Source of the DNA: Ophioceras dolichostomum
Lineage: Eukaryota > Ascomycota > Sordariomycetes > Magnaporthales > Ophioceraceae
Reading direction: 5' to 3'
DNA length: 26,179 nt
Assembly: GCA_003049485.1 (NCBI GenBank)
Contig: PYST01000237.1
Coordinates: 34,185 to 60,363, forward strand
Part shown: one piece after another, positions 9,478 through 19,704 of the stretch
Position numbering within the stretch: the stretch's first letter is position 1
Layout: every line of letters starts with the position of its first letter
Translations under genes and position numbers: made by a program
Notes under the pieces: model-generated
Databases searched by the model: none
What the model was told of the DNA's origin: nothing
Seen by the model: the letters and a program-made list of their open reading frames with translations, nothing else

Positions 9478-10156
9478 ATGGGTCGCGTTCGCACAAAGAC
9501 CGTCAAGAAGTCCGCCAAGGTCATCATTGAGCGGTACTACCCCAAGCTGACCCTCGACTTCGAGACCAACAAGCGCATCTGCGACGAGATCGCTATTATC
9601 GCCTCGAAGCGTCTGCGCAACAAGGTGAGCAAAGTTCCCACCATTCCCCTGCCGTCGCCGCGCTGGCTTGATCGGTCGTTGATACTCGTTGCCTTGTATT
9701 TACTGACCCTGGATCTGCTCGATCTTCTCTCTCTCTAGATTGCCGGATACACCACACATCTGATGAAGCGCATTCAGCGTGGACCCGTCCGCGGTATCTC
9801 GTTCAAGCTGCAGGAGGAGGAGAGAGAACGCAAGGACCAATACGTCCCCGAGGTTTCGGCGCTCGACTTCGCCCAGAACTCGGAGAGCGGCCAGCTGGAC
9901 GTCGATGTCGAGACCAAGGACCTGCTGAAGGCTCTGGGCGTACGTTTTGACATATCCAAATCCGATCTAAACCTTTCTTTTCACATTGTGCGCACTCGAA
10001 TGGAAGGGGGGAAAGGGCTAACATCGTGGCTGGCATGCCTCACCTTTCGAACAGTTCGACTCCGTCATCCCTCACAACGTCATCCCCGTCACCCAGGTCC
10101 AGGTCACCGAGCGTGGTGGCCGCCGCTTCGGCGACCGCCCTCCCCGCCGCGATTAA
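9478..10156 (+). CDS. RPS17: 40S ribosomal protein eS17 (RPS17), three exons
   Basis: A structural protein of the cytosolic small ribosomal subunit. Exons are 9478-9624, 9739-9939 and 10055-10156, all joined in phase 0, giving 149 residues, about the usual fungal length. The N-terminus MGRVRTKTVKKSAKVIIERYY... is diagnostic, followed by KRICDEIAIIASKRLRNK, then exon 2 (IAGYTTHLMKRIQRGPVRGIS) and the C-terminal exon FDSVIPHNVIPVTQVQV ending in RPPRRD. Intron 1 (114 nt) starts GTGAGC and ends CTCTCTAG after a TACTGAC. Intron 2 (115 nt) starts GTACGT and ends AACAG after a GCTAAC. Both introns were checked for C/D snoRNA boxes and none fit. The ATG context (TCAAAATGG) is good. Paired CACGTG and ACCCTAA sites upstream suggest coregulation with other ribosomal protein genes. 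Confidence 0.99.
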
Positions 10157-10748
10157 ATCATTCGATAGGGGAAAGAAAACGGGAAGGGGCGTGGTTGTGG
10201 TTGTTGTCTTGCTTTGGGCTAAAAACTACGGGCAGTTATGATTTCTTCATTTTTTTCTTCTGGGATTGGGTGCTTGTCTCGGCGTCCTTAACGGAAAGGT
10301 ACAGTGAGAGCATACTAGATCGACCTACGGAAAAGATCTTCTTGCCCACTTCAGGTGTCGCTGATTCCTCGGAGGCTTTGCCCTTGAGGATGATGCTTGA
10401 TTGCCAATACGTCCTTCCTCTTCCCTCGCGATACCGTGTGATTGTGACCCGGGCCGGACTGCCCTGGAATCTCTTCTCAATCCCCTAGTCCGGAGCTCGA
10501 CTGCACTGCTAGAACTCACGGGGTGAATCCCATCTTGCCCCAGACCGCCGCCCGCTCGACCGAACCTCTCGACACATATCCATCGCGGGACCATGAAATA
10601 CGGGAGCCGGAGCAGTAGAAGTAGCTGCTGCTGTAGCACCAGCAGCGGTGAACGTGGCTCTATTTTCATTGATGTCTATCTCCCGGGTATCATATGGCAC
10701 GTAAAACACAAAAAGGGTTGCCTCCCTCGTCCCTCACATTTTCCCTCA
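10157..10748. other. Convergent 3' regions of eS17 and RTR1
   Basis: About 590 bases between facing stop codons. A GTRGTNGT-type low-complexity run is near 10190-10208 and a GTAGCAGC-like triplet-rich patch near 10612-10650. No gene is seen. Confidence 0.6.
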
Positions 10749-11573
10749 TTAGACTCGCGCTGGCTTGTAACCCTCCATCAGCAAATGCGAATCGTCGTCA
10801 TCGTTGCTTCGGCTGGGAGCCACAGGAGCTGTGATGGCTGTCTTCTCTTGTATGTCAAAGTCGGCCAACGTCTCAACACCAGCCTTCCTCTTGGGCTCAC
10901 CACGCTCGAGCGCCAAAGCTGATGAGTCCTCGGCCATCTTCCGTTCCTCGTCCAGCCTTAGCTTTCCCATGTCATCAGCAAGCTTCCCGTCCTCAGTCGC
11001 GGGGCGGACCTTGTCCTCGTCCATAAGGTCGATCTGGATGTCCGGAATGCCGACACGTTCCCAGGCTGCCGTTTCACTGAGCTGAACCCTGACGTAGAGA
11101 GCTCGGCGGGCGCAGTCCTCAGAGCACCACTTCTCGAGCTCCTTCTTGGGCATGATCTTGAAGTCGGTCCGGCCCTTGTTGACGAGCTTCCATGTCCCAG
11201 AGCCAGCGAGCTTTTTCCTGGGCTTGGCGCACAGCGAATACCCGCAATGGCCGCACGCGTTGCGCTCTTCTATCAGGTCGTCATAGTCTGTCGGCTGGAA
11301 GGCGCGCACCAAGTTCTTGAACTCAACAACGTCAGAAGATGCTGGGCTTGAAGCGTTGAGTGTTGGCTCATCGCGCACCAGGGGAAAGTCCAGGAGACGG
11401 ATGATTGCGTTCAAGATTTCCGCCTCGACGGCTTTCTGCTGCTGAATGATGGTGGCGTGCGCCACAGCGATTTCGCGCACCTGGTCGTGCGAAGGGTCTT
11501 GGGACGGAGCAGGACGGGCCTTTGGCTTCTTGAGAATGCCCCTTAGCGGCTGCTTAGATCCTGAAGAAGCCAT
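10749..11573 (-). CDS. RTR1: RNA polymerase II CTD phosphatase of the Rtr1/RPAP2 family
   Basis: A single-exon gene of 274 residues. Rtr1/RPAP2 proteins associate with RNA polymerase II, remove CTD Ser5 phosphate during the initiation-to-elongation transition, and take part in polymerase nuclear import. The zinc-knuckle core is visible: C107-x2-C110-GYSL-C115 (family pattern C-G-Y-x-L-C) and WC150SEDC154, with C110, C115, C150 and C154 the likely zinc ligands in a C-x4-C ... C-x3-C arrangement (the last ligand is His or Cys in the family). An N-terminal helical region (about 28-62) matches the family's helix before the core. The C-terminal part is charged and short, lacking the long tail of human RPAP2. 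Whether the family is truly catalytic has been debated. It is transcribed away from BBC1, with which it shares a 1.26 kb divergent region. Confidence 0.93.
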   Translation of the reverse strand: MASSGSKQPLRGILKKPKARPAPSQDPSHDQVREIAVAHATIIQQQKAVEAEILNAIIRLLDFPLVRDEPTLNASSPASSDVVEFKNLVRAFQPTDYDDLIEERNACGHCGYSLCAKPRKKLAGSGTWKLVNKGRTDFKIMPKKELEKWCSEDCARRALYVRVQLSETAAWERVGIPDIQIDLMDEDKVRPATEDGKLADDMGKLRLDEERKMAEDSSALALERGEPKRKAGVETLADFDIQEKTAITAPVAPSRSNDDDDSHLLMEGYKPARV

Positions 11574-12831
11574 AGATGTAGTAGGTGCAGTCCGCGGCGC
11601 GCAGCCAGAGAAAGATGAAGAACAACTGGCCGGCGATCTGAATTGTAGATGAGAGAATGCGGCTCTGGTGACTGTTCAAGACGCCACATCTGGATCTGAA
11701 GTGCCTGGGATAGGTGCTGCAAGCCACAGCTCTGTGCCCCTCCAAATCGATAATTTTTCGCCACAGGCCATCAAAACGGCCCTGGTTGCCGGCAAAGCCA
11801 ATGTGAACCCCCGCATGCGTCATGGCGCACTGTGCTGCGCGTTGAAACACAGACGATATCCCGGAGACCCCAGGCAGCCAGGCAGGCTCTGTGATCGGTT
11901 CGAACCGAGCTGGCATGCAAATCTCAGAGCTCCAGAACAATTCCTAATTCACCACGGCATTTTGGTGTTTTAGATGCCGGATACCGGCGGATTCATTCAG
12001 ACATGCTTCCACGCTTCCAAAAGCACATCTCCCTTTCCAGTTGACAGCATTTCTTGTCGCCATTGTGATTTTTCTATGGTCCCTAGCTGGCAGGCGGTGT
12101 CTTGGCGCCAGTCGAGGGGCTTCGTCTGCTCCACCGAAAAGCACGCCTGCAGACCGCCTTGCCCAACAGACGCAGACGAGAGACGACACGGGGAGAAGAG
12201 AAAGGGTGACAGGGAAACAAGGAGAGAGTGAATTTGGCCTATCGAGGGTTGCAGCAAAGGGCAAAACCCTCCAACCATAAAGTCAGACTGCCGTGTCCGG
12301 TTGAATCCCATTTTAGCGTGTCGCTCCCATCCTGTGGGAGAGCTCGAAACCCTCCTGGTGAGCATCACAGTGCGCGACACAGTGTGCGTGGAGCTCAACC
12401 AGTTTCATGCGCTGACGTCGACCACGCCTAGCCGCGGGAATCTGAGCCAGGCCACAGCCCACCACCACGCTCCCAAGCACAAGGACGCACGAGGACGACG
12501 GACCACCACGCTCGCCCACACCTGCTTGCCACCTAACTGGCGTGCACATTCGATCCAGCGCGGAGCTCTCGGGACTCTTTTAGTGCCCGGCAGCAGTGCC
12601 TCCCCTACTTTAGCTGCGAGACATCCAGCTTGTGTTGTTGTTGTCTGTCAACTGTGTGTCCGTGGATCCATCGAGCCATTTTGAGCCCGAGCGAATTGTC
12701 TCGGGGCATCCCTCTCTTTTCGTTCTCCCTTGCTCGACTCGCACAAACTGGTCCCCGCATTCGAATCAAACAACGTCGTAACAAACCGGCTTTCCGCCTG
12801 ACCCGACTCTCCGGCCGCATCATCGGCAGTC
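11574..12831. other. Divergent intergenic region between RTR1 and BBC1
   Basis: About 1.26 kb with no convincing gene. A cyclic-AMP-response-like TGACGTC is at 12413-12419. The last 230 bases before BBC1 are C/T-rich without an obvious upstream ATG, consistent with a leader. No repeat or RNA gene is seen. Confidence 0.6.
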
Positions 12832-15800
12832 ATGGCGGTACCGTTCAAGGTCAAGGCGGTGTTTGAGTACGCGTCACCCCACGACGACGACCTGCAGTTC
12901 CCCCTCGGCCAGATCATCACCGTCACTGAAGAGGAGGATGATGACTGGTATTCGGGCGAGTATGTCGACGACTCGGGGACCAAGCACGAAGGCATATTCC
13001 CCCGCAACTTTGTCGAGAAATACGAGCCAACGGCCCCTCCCCGGCCGACCCGTACCCGTACCAGGAAGGACACAGAGCCTATTGCCTCGCCGCCTCCTCC
13101 CGTACCTCCCGTGGAGCTCCCCGCAGACAGCCCTGTGTCGCCAAAACAGTCGGCCCTGGAGCTCGAAGCTGAGCAACCCGCCAAGGTGGTGAAGTCTCCT
13201 CCGGTTGCTTCGGTCGCTAAGCCCGTCGAGGTTGCCCCGGCCATTGCTTCGCCGCCACCAGTCCCCAAAGCGACCGAGGCCCCGCCCGCTGTGTCGTCCC
13301 CTCCGGCTACGAAGGCGGCACCAGGGCAGTCCAAGCCGAGCGGGCCCCCGCCTGTGTCTGACAAGCCCTCGGGCAACGCCTTCAGAGATCGGATTGCTGC
13401 TTTCAACAAGGCCTCGGCGCCGCCCCTCGCGCCTGTCAAGCCTAGCGGTCTCGGCGGCGCGGGCTTCATAAAGAAGCCGTTCGTCGCTCCGCCTCCGAGC
13501 CGAAACGCATACGTCCCGCCTCCTCGCGAGGTTCCCGCGACCAAGATCTACCGTCGCGATGAGGATCCCGAGATCAAGGAGCGCGAGCAGGAGAACCAGG
13601 ATATGGCTGAGAAGGCGGGGTTGGCACCATCGGGCTCGCAAGAGGCCGAGGCCGAAGACCAGCCGAAGCCGATGAGTCTGAAGGAGCGCATGGCCCTGCT
13701 GCAGCGACAGCAGCAGGAGCAGGCTCAAAGGCACGCCGAGGCGGCCGCCAAGAAGGATAAGCCGAAGCGGCCGCCGAAGAAGCGTATGGAAAGCAATGAC
13801 GGTGGGGAGGAGGGTGACTCGTCGCAGCTGGCGCCGATGCCCCCGCTCGAGCGTCAAAATAGTGAGGACACGATGGGCAGGCGCTCTGTTGACGAGTCGC
13901 AACCTCCCCGCGCTGCTCACGCCATTCGCAGAAAGTCGACGGCGAAGGGGACGGGCGAACCTTTCGACGGCAACGAGGCTGACATGTCGGGCGCCGGAGA
14001 TACTACTGAGGGCCAAGAGGACGTCACGGAGCGAGACGACAGCGACGAGAAGTCTCGCCGAGTGTCTCGGGCACCCCCTGCTGCAGCCGTCGCAGCAGCT
14101 GGCCAGCCTGACGATGAGGAGGAAGAGGACGAGGACGAGGATGAGGAAGATGACGTCGACCCAGAAGTCAGGCGGAAGGAGGAGCTTAGAGCGAGAATGG
14201 CTAAGCTGAGCGGAGGCATGGGCATGGCCGGAATGTTCGGGATGCCGATGCCGGGAGCTCTGCCGCCGCCCAAGAAGAAGAAGGCACCAGCCGCCGCGGC
14301 AGAGAGGCGATCGAGCGAGGCACGCGACGACGCCCCCGGTTCAGCCTTCCAGGCCCCACCTGTCCCGGTCCCAGGAATGATGGCGCTGCCGGGCATGTCT
14401 GCGAAGCGCAACGAGGACAAGACCCCCGTACAGGAGAAGTCCCCTGCGTTCCCGTCCACGGAGCAGCATGACGACGATGATGAGACTACAGTTTCAACCA
14501 CTGGAGCGCCGAGCCGTAAGAAACAAGTCACAGGTCTCTAGTTGGGTACATGATCTGGGTGCTAATATCTCATACTCGCGATAGTGCCCTCTCGAGTAGG
14601 TACTGGACCCCCTCCAGTCCCAGGAGGTCGACCGGCACCGCCTCCGGTTCCAGCTGAGTGTATGTTCCCTCCCTTCCCCAGACTGTACTTGATTGTGTAC
14701 ATCCTTCCCAAGATACTCTCGGGTTCTCCTTATTGACTAGATAACCGCCAGCTCGACCCCCGCCCTTCCCTCCCATGTCTGGCTTGAAGTCGCCCAGCGC
14801 TGGATCCGAGTCGGACGATGAGCTGTCCGAGCGGACGCCACAGGAGCCTCTGGCCACCCCGAGGAGTGAAGCGCCGCCGGTAACTAGGGCTCCTCCCCCT
14901 CCACCACCCACCGGTGCGCCGACGACTGCACCACCTGTTCCCGGGTCTCCTCGGTCTCCTGTGGCCCAGCAACAGTCATTCTTTGGGGAGGAGACGTCGT
15001 CGCCGACTTCACCCACCGCGCCAGGCGCCTCCAGCAAACGGGCGAGCAGGGCTCCCCCGCCTATCCCGCAGTTCACTCCCGCGCCGCCTTCGGCGCAGAC
15101 CCGGCCTCCGCCGCCGCCACCACCTGGAGGGTTAAGCCGCCAGTCCACTTCAGAGGCCCGGCCGCTTTCGCCAAAACACACCGGCGGTTTTGGCCGCAAG
15201 GACGACTCGGAGGACGAAGAGGAGGTAACAGAGTACGAGGGAGACTACGATACCGACATCGCCTCTTCGGTGCCACACAAGGACGCGCTGAAGTCCCATG
15301 GACGTGACTCCAGCATTGAGGACCCGATGTCGCCGACCACTGCAGCCCCGCCGCCGTCCATGCCTCCCCCTATCCCCTCTGTGGCGGCACCCCGCGCCCC
15401 GCCGCCGATCCCCAGCCAACCTGCTCCGGTCCACGACACCCGGCGTTCAGTAGACATGCCACGCGCCGCACCCCCACCCCCGCCACCGCCAAAAGAGACC
15501 CCACAGCTTCAAGAAGAGGACGAAGAATACGATCCTTTCAGATATTCGGCTCCTGCCCCAGCCTCCCGCAGCGGCAGCTACTCACAGCCTCCACAACTGC
15601 CGCCCCTGCCACCCCAGGTCTCCATGTCTCCGGAGATCCCTTACTCGCCGCCCGAGCAACCCCCGGCCCCCCCGTCGTTCCAGCCGCCCACACCTCAGAC
15701 CCGGGCTCCACCTCCAGGGCCGCCGCCCAATCGCGCGCCTCCTCGGCAGTCCTTGGACGTTCAGCGACAGAACCCTTCTACTCGCAGGTCCGTAGACGTG

Positions 15801-16595
15801 ACGCGACCGTCCATGGAGTCTGGATTCGTGGCCAACGAAATCGACCTCGCGCCGCAGTCCGGCTGGTGGCTTCAGCAGGGCGGCCTGCCGCCGCAGCTGC
15901 AAGGTCGCAAGGACATCTTCTTCGAGTCGGAGGAGTCGCAATCGGCGCAGCAGCGCGGGAAGACCGTGGTCACGCGGGACCTGTACATCCTCTACCAGGA
16001 CTACTCGCAGACGGTCATTACGGTCGCCTTCGACCCGCAGAACTCGTCCGACGTCCGGCTCAGCCAGCGCCACGAGCCCCCGCCCCGCAGCCTGCGCCAG
16101 GACCAGCTGGAGCAGTCGTACGAGCGGTTCGGCCGGCAGATCTCCGCCGCGGTCGCGGGCAAGAAGGAGACGGTCGTGGGCGACGGCACCCCGCAGGCGC
16201 TGGTGTACGACCTGCTCCGGCCCTTCGGAGACGCCCTGCTGCCCGTCGGCACGCGCGCGTACGGCGCCCTGGTCTACTCCAACCTGGCCAACGCCAGCAC
16301 GTCGCAGAACGACGAGATCCGACCCGGGGACATCATGTCGGTGCGCAACGCACGGTTCCAGGGGAAGCACGGGACCATGCACCAGAAGTACAGCGCCGAG
16401 GTCGGCAAGCCGGACCACGTCGCCGTCGTGGCCGAATGGGACGGCACGAAGAAGAAGGTGAGGGCGTGGGAGCAGGGGCGCGAGAGCAAGAAGGTGAAGC
16501 TCGAGAGCTTCAAGCTCGACGACCTGCGGTCCGGGGAGGTCAAGATTTGGAGGGTCATGCCGCGGAGCTGGGTTGGGTGGGAAGGGCAGAACTAG
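12832..16595 (+). CDS. BBC1: BBC1-type SH3 protein of cortical actin patches (three exons)
   Basis: Exons 12832-14515, 14585-14659 and 14752-16595 join in frame to give 1200 residues, close to the 1157 of yeast Bbc1, an actin-patch protein that binds type I myosins and restrains Las17/WASP-driven Arp2/3 activity. The SH3 domain (about 4-64) shows AVFEYASPHDDDLQF, DDDWYSGE and GIFPRNFV. A long disordered region follows, with many proline tracts (potential SH3 or profilin ligands), a basic-to-acidic stretch with an acidic run at about 425-441, and R-x-R-[MI]-A motifs at about 184, 283 and 452. The C-terminal folded domain (about 957-1200) begins GWWLQQGGLPPQL and includes LYILYQDYSQTVI, DIMSVRNARFQGKHG and KPDHVAVVAEW; it matches the AIM3/BBC1 domain with a cysteine-proteinase-like fold. 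Intron 1 donor is GTAAGA at 14516 (69 nt); GTCTCT at 14534 is an in-phase alternative. Intron 2 is 92 nt with GTATGT. I see no cysteine in the product. Confidence 0.93.
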
Positions 16596-17151
16596 GAGAG
16601 CGCTGTCGGCGGCAGCTGCGGCAATGGTGTCGGCCGCGGTTTCCCTGAGTCGTTCTTGTCTCCTCCCCCTTTCCCGAGAGTAATGTCCAGCGGGGATGCA
16701 TCAATGGTGTGGACCGATGGAACCGCCACCACCACCATGACCACCGCCCATCATCCGCTTCCTCAACTCACTCCAAGTGATCACAATAATCATAAGTCTT
16801 ACTTCTTCAACGGCAACAACTACTACAACCGCCATCTTCTTGATGAGCGTCGTCAGCATCACAGGCACATGAGCGAGGCTACAGGACTGGCTTCTATGCA
16901 AAGTATGCGATGCCCGCCGCCGCCTTTACCTCCTTTACCTCCTCCGACGACAAGAAATGGTGGAAACGGTGGCGTCGTCGTCGCGCTCTCAGATGACCGA
17001 CGGACTACGCGTTGTGCCTGTGGCAGGCCTATCGAGGAGGGCATTACTGTGTGGCGGAGGAGCGGTTGTTGATGGTAGGTAGGTAGGCAAAGACAAAGAC
17101 AAGACAGACAGGTGGGCGAGGTGAAGGGGGAGAGAAGGACGAGAAGAATGG

Positions 17152-17205
17152 GAAGGACAAGGAGAGAGAGAAGCACGGGAAGGACAAGGAGAGAGAGAAG
17201 CATGG
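17152..17205. repeat. 27-bp purine-rich tandem repeat, two units
   Basis: Units at 17152-17178 and 17179-17205 are identical except for one C/T difference near their ends (GCACGG versus GCATGG). A degraded further copy seems to precede them (about 17130-17151). Confidence 0.85.
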
Positions 17206-17703
17206 GAAGAAAAGGACGGGGAGAGAGGGAAAGCAAACTGAACAGACTTTTTGAACTACGCCACGTTTATTTTATGTTAATTGTCTTGTTCTCGTTTTCT
17301 CCTTTTATCATTGAGGAACCTAGGGAGAGCGGTTGGTTTGATTTCATTTTTGCTTGGACGGTGCAAGGGAGAGGAAAACATCGGCAGATGGATGGATGGA
17401 TGAGAGGCCAGTCTGTGATTGTGATGAAAGGGCTGTGAAGGTTGAACTTAACGGACGTTGATGGATGGGCGGTGGCCATTGGGCAGTCAGTCTCCCCTCG
17501 ATCGCTCTGTCGTTATTATGGATCGTCTTCCTTCTTTCTCCTATGTCCCTTTTTGTTTCTTCCTCTCCTGTTTTCCCAGTTATGTTTGTACCCAAGCTTT
17601 TGTTAGTCAGACGCGCATGCCCAACCACAATCGCCATCACCATCCATCACCATCATCATAGTCATCATTTCGAAATGCACCTAACCTACCATGGCTTCTT
17701 ATT

Positions 17704-17717
17704 CCCCCCCCCCCCCN
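17704..17717. repeat. C13 homopolymer ending in an ambiguous base
   Basis: Thirteen C bases (17704-17716) followed directly by N at 17717. Run length is probably unresolved in the assembly. Confidence 0.9.
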
Positions 17718-17810
17718 TTCGTTCTTGCTTCTCGACAATAGTACGCTTTATGCAAGTATGATCCCATCCCATACGCGCCAGAACTCAACGTGGACCGGCT
17801 GGCTAGCAGG

Positions 17811-17842
17811 CAGCTTGGCTGGCTGGCTGGGTGGGTGGGTGC
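17811..17842. repeat. GGCT/GGGT microsatellite
   Basis: Tetranucleotide repeats change from GGCT to GGGT within about 30 bases. Confidence 0.75.
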
Positions 17843-17986
17843 CTAGCGCGTCTTGAATTGATCAGTGTGCCTCTGTTGCCTTGTCCCGCATCCATCTGCC
17901 ATGGCATTCAGTCTGGGTCCGCCCGCCCGGCTGGACCGAATGGTATCTGTGTCTCCGGGGTCGAGGATCCACGGAGGTGAGCGAGT

Positions 17987-18060
17987 TACCTAGGTAGGTA
18001 GGTAGGTACCTAGGCAGGCTAGTAGTTCTTACCTAGGCACCTACTACTTACCTGCCAGGT
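17987..18060. repeat. Cluster of TACCTAGG / TAGG palindromic repeats
   Basis: A perfect TACCTAGGTA at 17987-17996 continues as TAGG repeats; TACCTAGG recurs at 18007-18014 and 18030-18037, and CCTA/TACCT variants run to about 18060. Related copies lie at 18262-18269 and 21392-21425. Confidence 0.75.
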
Positions 18061-18869
18061 AGACAACCCTGCCAGCAGCCGTCGCCGGTGGAACGGGTGG
18101 CATTTTGTTTGAGGGGGAGTGGGAGGGACGGTGTTTCTGGGCTCATGCTGTGCCACCTCGCACCCATTCCGGTAGTGCGGCCCAATCCGACGGCGCGGTC
18201 CTGCCGAGGCGGGGAAGTACTATTTGTGTAGCTCTGGGCTGGGGACAGCGACCATCCCTGGCCTAGGTAACTCTCGGTAGGTACGTAATTAGATGGGGCT
18301 GGAGGCCAGGAAGGACTCTACAGATGCGATCACGATCATCGGTATGGCGCGTATGTACTGGACTGTGGCTCTCGCAAGGAGGACGAATATAGCTCGTCGA
18401 ACTTATCATTGCGGGATATACACAGTGAGTCCCGAGGAATGGTACGATACATGAACGAACGTTGAACTAAACAGAACAACAATAGCAGTAAACGAACAAC
18501 AAACAGTGCAGCAGTAATAGCTGGTTCGCGGTCTGGTGTGCCACGATATAATCCATTCCCAGTAGACCCCATCCGTCCAGGTCCCTCTTTGTTTGAAGTA
18601 TCCAACCCAGATGTGTCTTCTACCCGGCCGGCAGGCGGAGAGTATCATAACCAAACCACCCAAACCACCCATCTACTTCCTATTCATAGGTGCAGGCTAG
18701 TAGTATGCAATGTGCCCCTGTCCCGAACCACCATTCCCAAAATGCGGTGTAGAGTGTCATTCCCGTCTATAGGTACAGACACCGTTTACTTCCGCTGTAG
18801 TAGTGTGATTTCCCCGTTCCCAAAAATGGAAAAAACGCCAAAGTATCAACTCCCTTCTGGTTAGGGGTC

Positions 18870-18896
18870 GGTGTGTATGTGCGTGTGTGTGTGTCT
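18870..18896. repeat. GT-rich microsatellite
   Basis: An interrupted GT dinucleotide run, GTGTGTATGTGCGTGTGTGT and onward, in non-coding sequence downstream of the 549-residue protein gene. Confidence 0.75.
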
Positions 18897-19308
18897 GGAT
18901 CTGTACATGTGTGTTTTGTGGTTGGGGGGGAAAGGGGGCGAGGATTAGGGCAGGCCGTTGTTTTCCTCATATAGATACATGTACATCGTAAGTAGATAAC
19001 TGTTGTAGACAGGGCGCCTGGCACCTTCTGTTTCGTGGTCTCTCCCATTGTGTCTTGTTCCACTGGGGTTTTCGTGTGAATTCGTGAGTTCGTGCCTGAC
19101 TTTCTTCCGAGAACTGCACTGCAGGTTCGGAGGGAGAAAGCAGAAAGATTGAAGAAAAGCGTACGTCGTAAATAGTAGTAACGCATGGCATGAAGGACAA
19201 TCGAGAAGAAATGAAGAGAACCGACAAAGGAGAAGCGGATAGCAAGGAAGAGCAGTAACTGACTGACTGGGACAGTAATGCGATTAGAAAACGTATAAAA
19301 CAAGACAG

Positions 19309-19310
<2 letters not shown>

Positions 19311-19402
<92 letters not shown>

Positions 19403-19403
19403 N
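19311..19403. repeat. A92 homopolymer ending in an ambiguous base
   Basis: Ninety-two consecutive A bases (19311-19402) followed by N at 19403. It lies about 300 bases beyond the stop codon of the minus-strand gene, so it would be poly-U in that transcript if included. It could be an assembly artefact, a real homopolymer, or the tail of a retroposed sequence; nothing upstream looks like a retroelement. Confidence 0.9.
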
Positions 19404-19704
19404 CTCTCATGGGCCTCGTGAATCATCAGCCCCCTGAGTCTTTCTCTCTGAGTGCTCTCTTTCTTCATGGCCAGGCAGGTCAATGCCCTTGAGCAGGCAA
19501 CGTATACTCGACGTGCGTCCGTCTGATGACAGTCTTGCCATCCGGGACGATCTTCATGTGTGGATTTTTCTTCTCCTTGATTTCTCATGGTTTCTGATTT
19601 TTCTCTCTTTTTTTCATCGTCTTCTTGGTTGTGGGTTTTTTGTGCTGCATCGCCTGCGATGTATGTCGGAGATGATTGAGTGGGTAGTCGGCAAGCCTCA
19701 AGCT

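Larger units (their letters stand above)
16596..19704. other. Low-complexity intergenic block between BBC1 and the 549-residue protein gene
   Basis: About 3.1 kb containing the 3' regions of two convergent genes and no convincing coding sequence. It is unusually rich in simple repeats: purine-rich tandem units near 17152, GATG repeats near 17385-17402, a C13-N at 17704-17717, GGCT and GGGT repeats at about 17811-17842, TAGG/CCTA elements at about 17987-18060, GT repeats at about 18870-18896, and a 92-base A run at 19311-19402. Open frames here are products of the repeats. Confidence 0.65.

Noticed and set aside
9625..10054. snoRNA inside the eS17 introns
   Set aside because: Neither intron holds a convincing RUGAUGA box C paired with a CUGA box D near its ends; the CTGAC and CTAAC motifs are branch sites.
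16656..17072. 138-codon open frame after BBC1
   Set aside because: Rich in His, Thr and Pro from simple repeats, and lies in the probable BBC1 3' region.
18767..19588. 273-codon frame on the minus strand with a long Phe run
   Set aside because: It is produced by translating the A92 homopolymer and an N, and does not resemble a protein.
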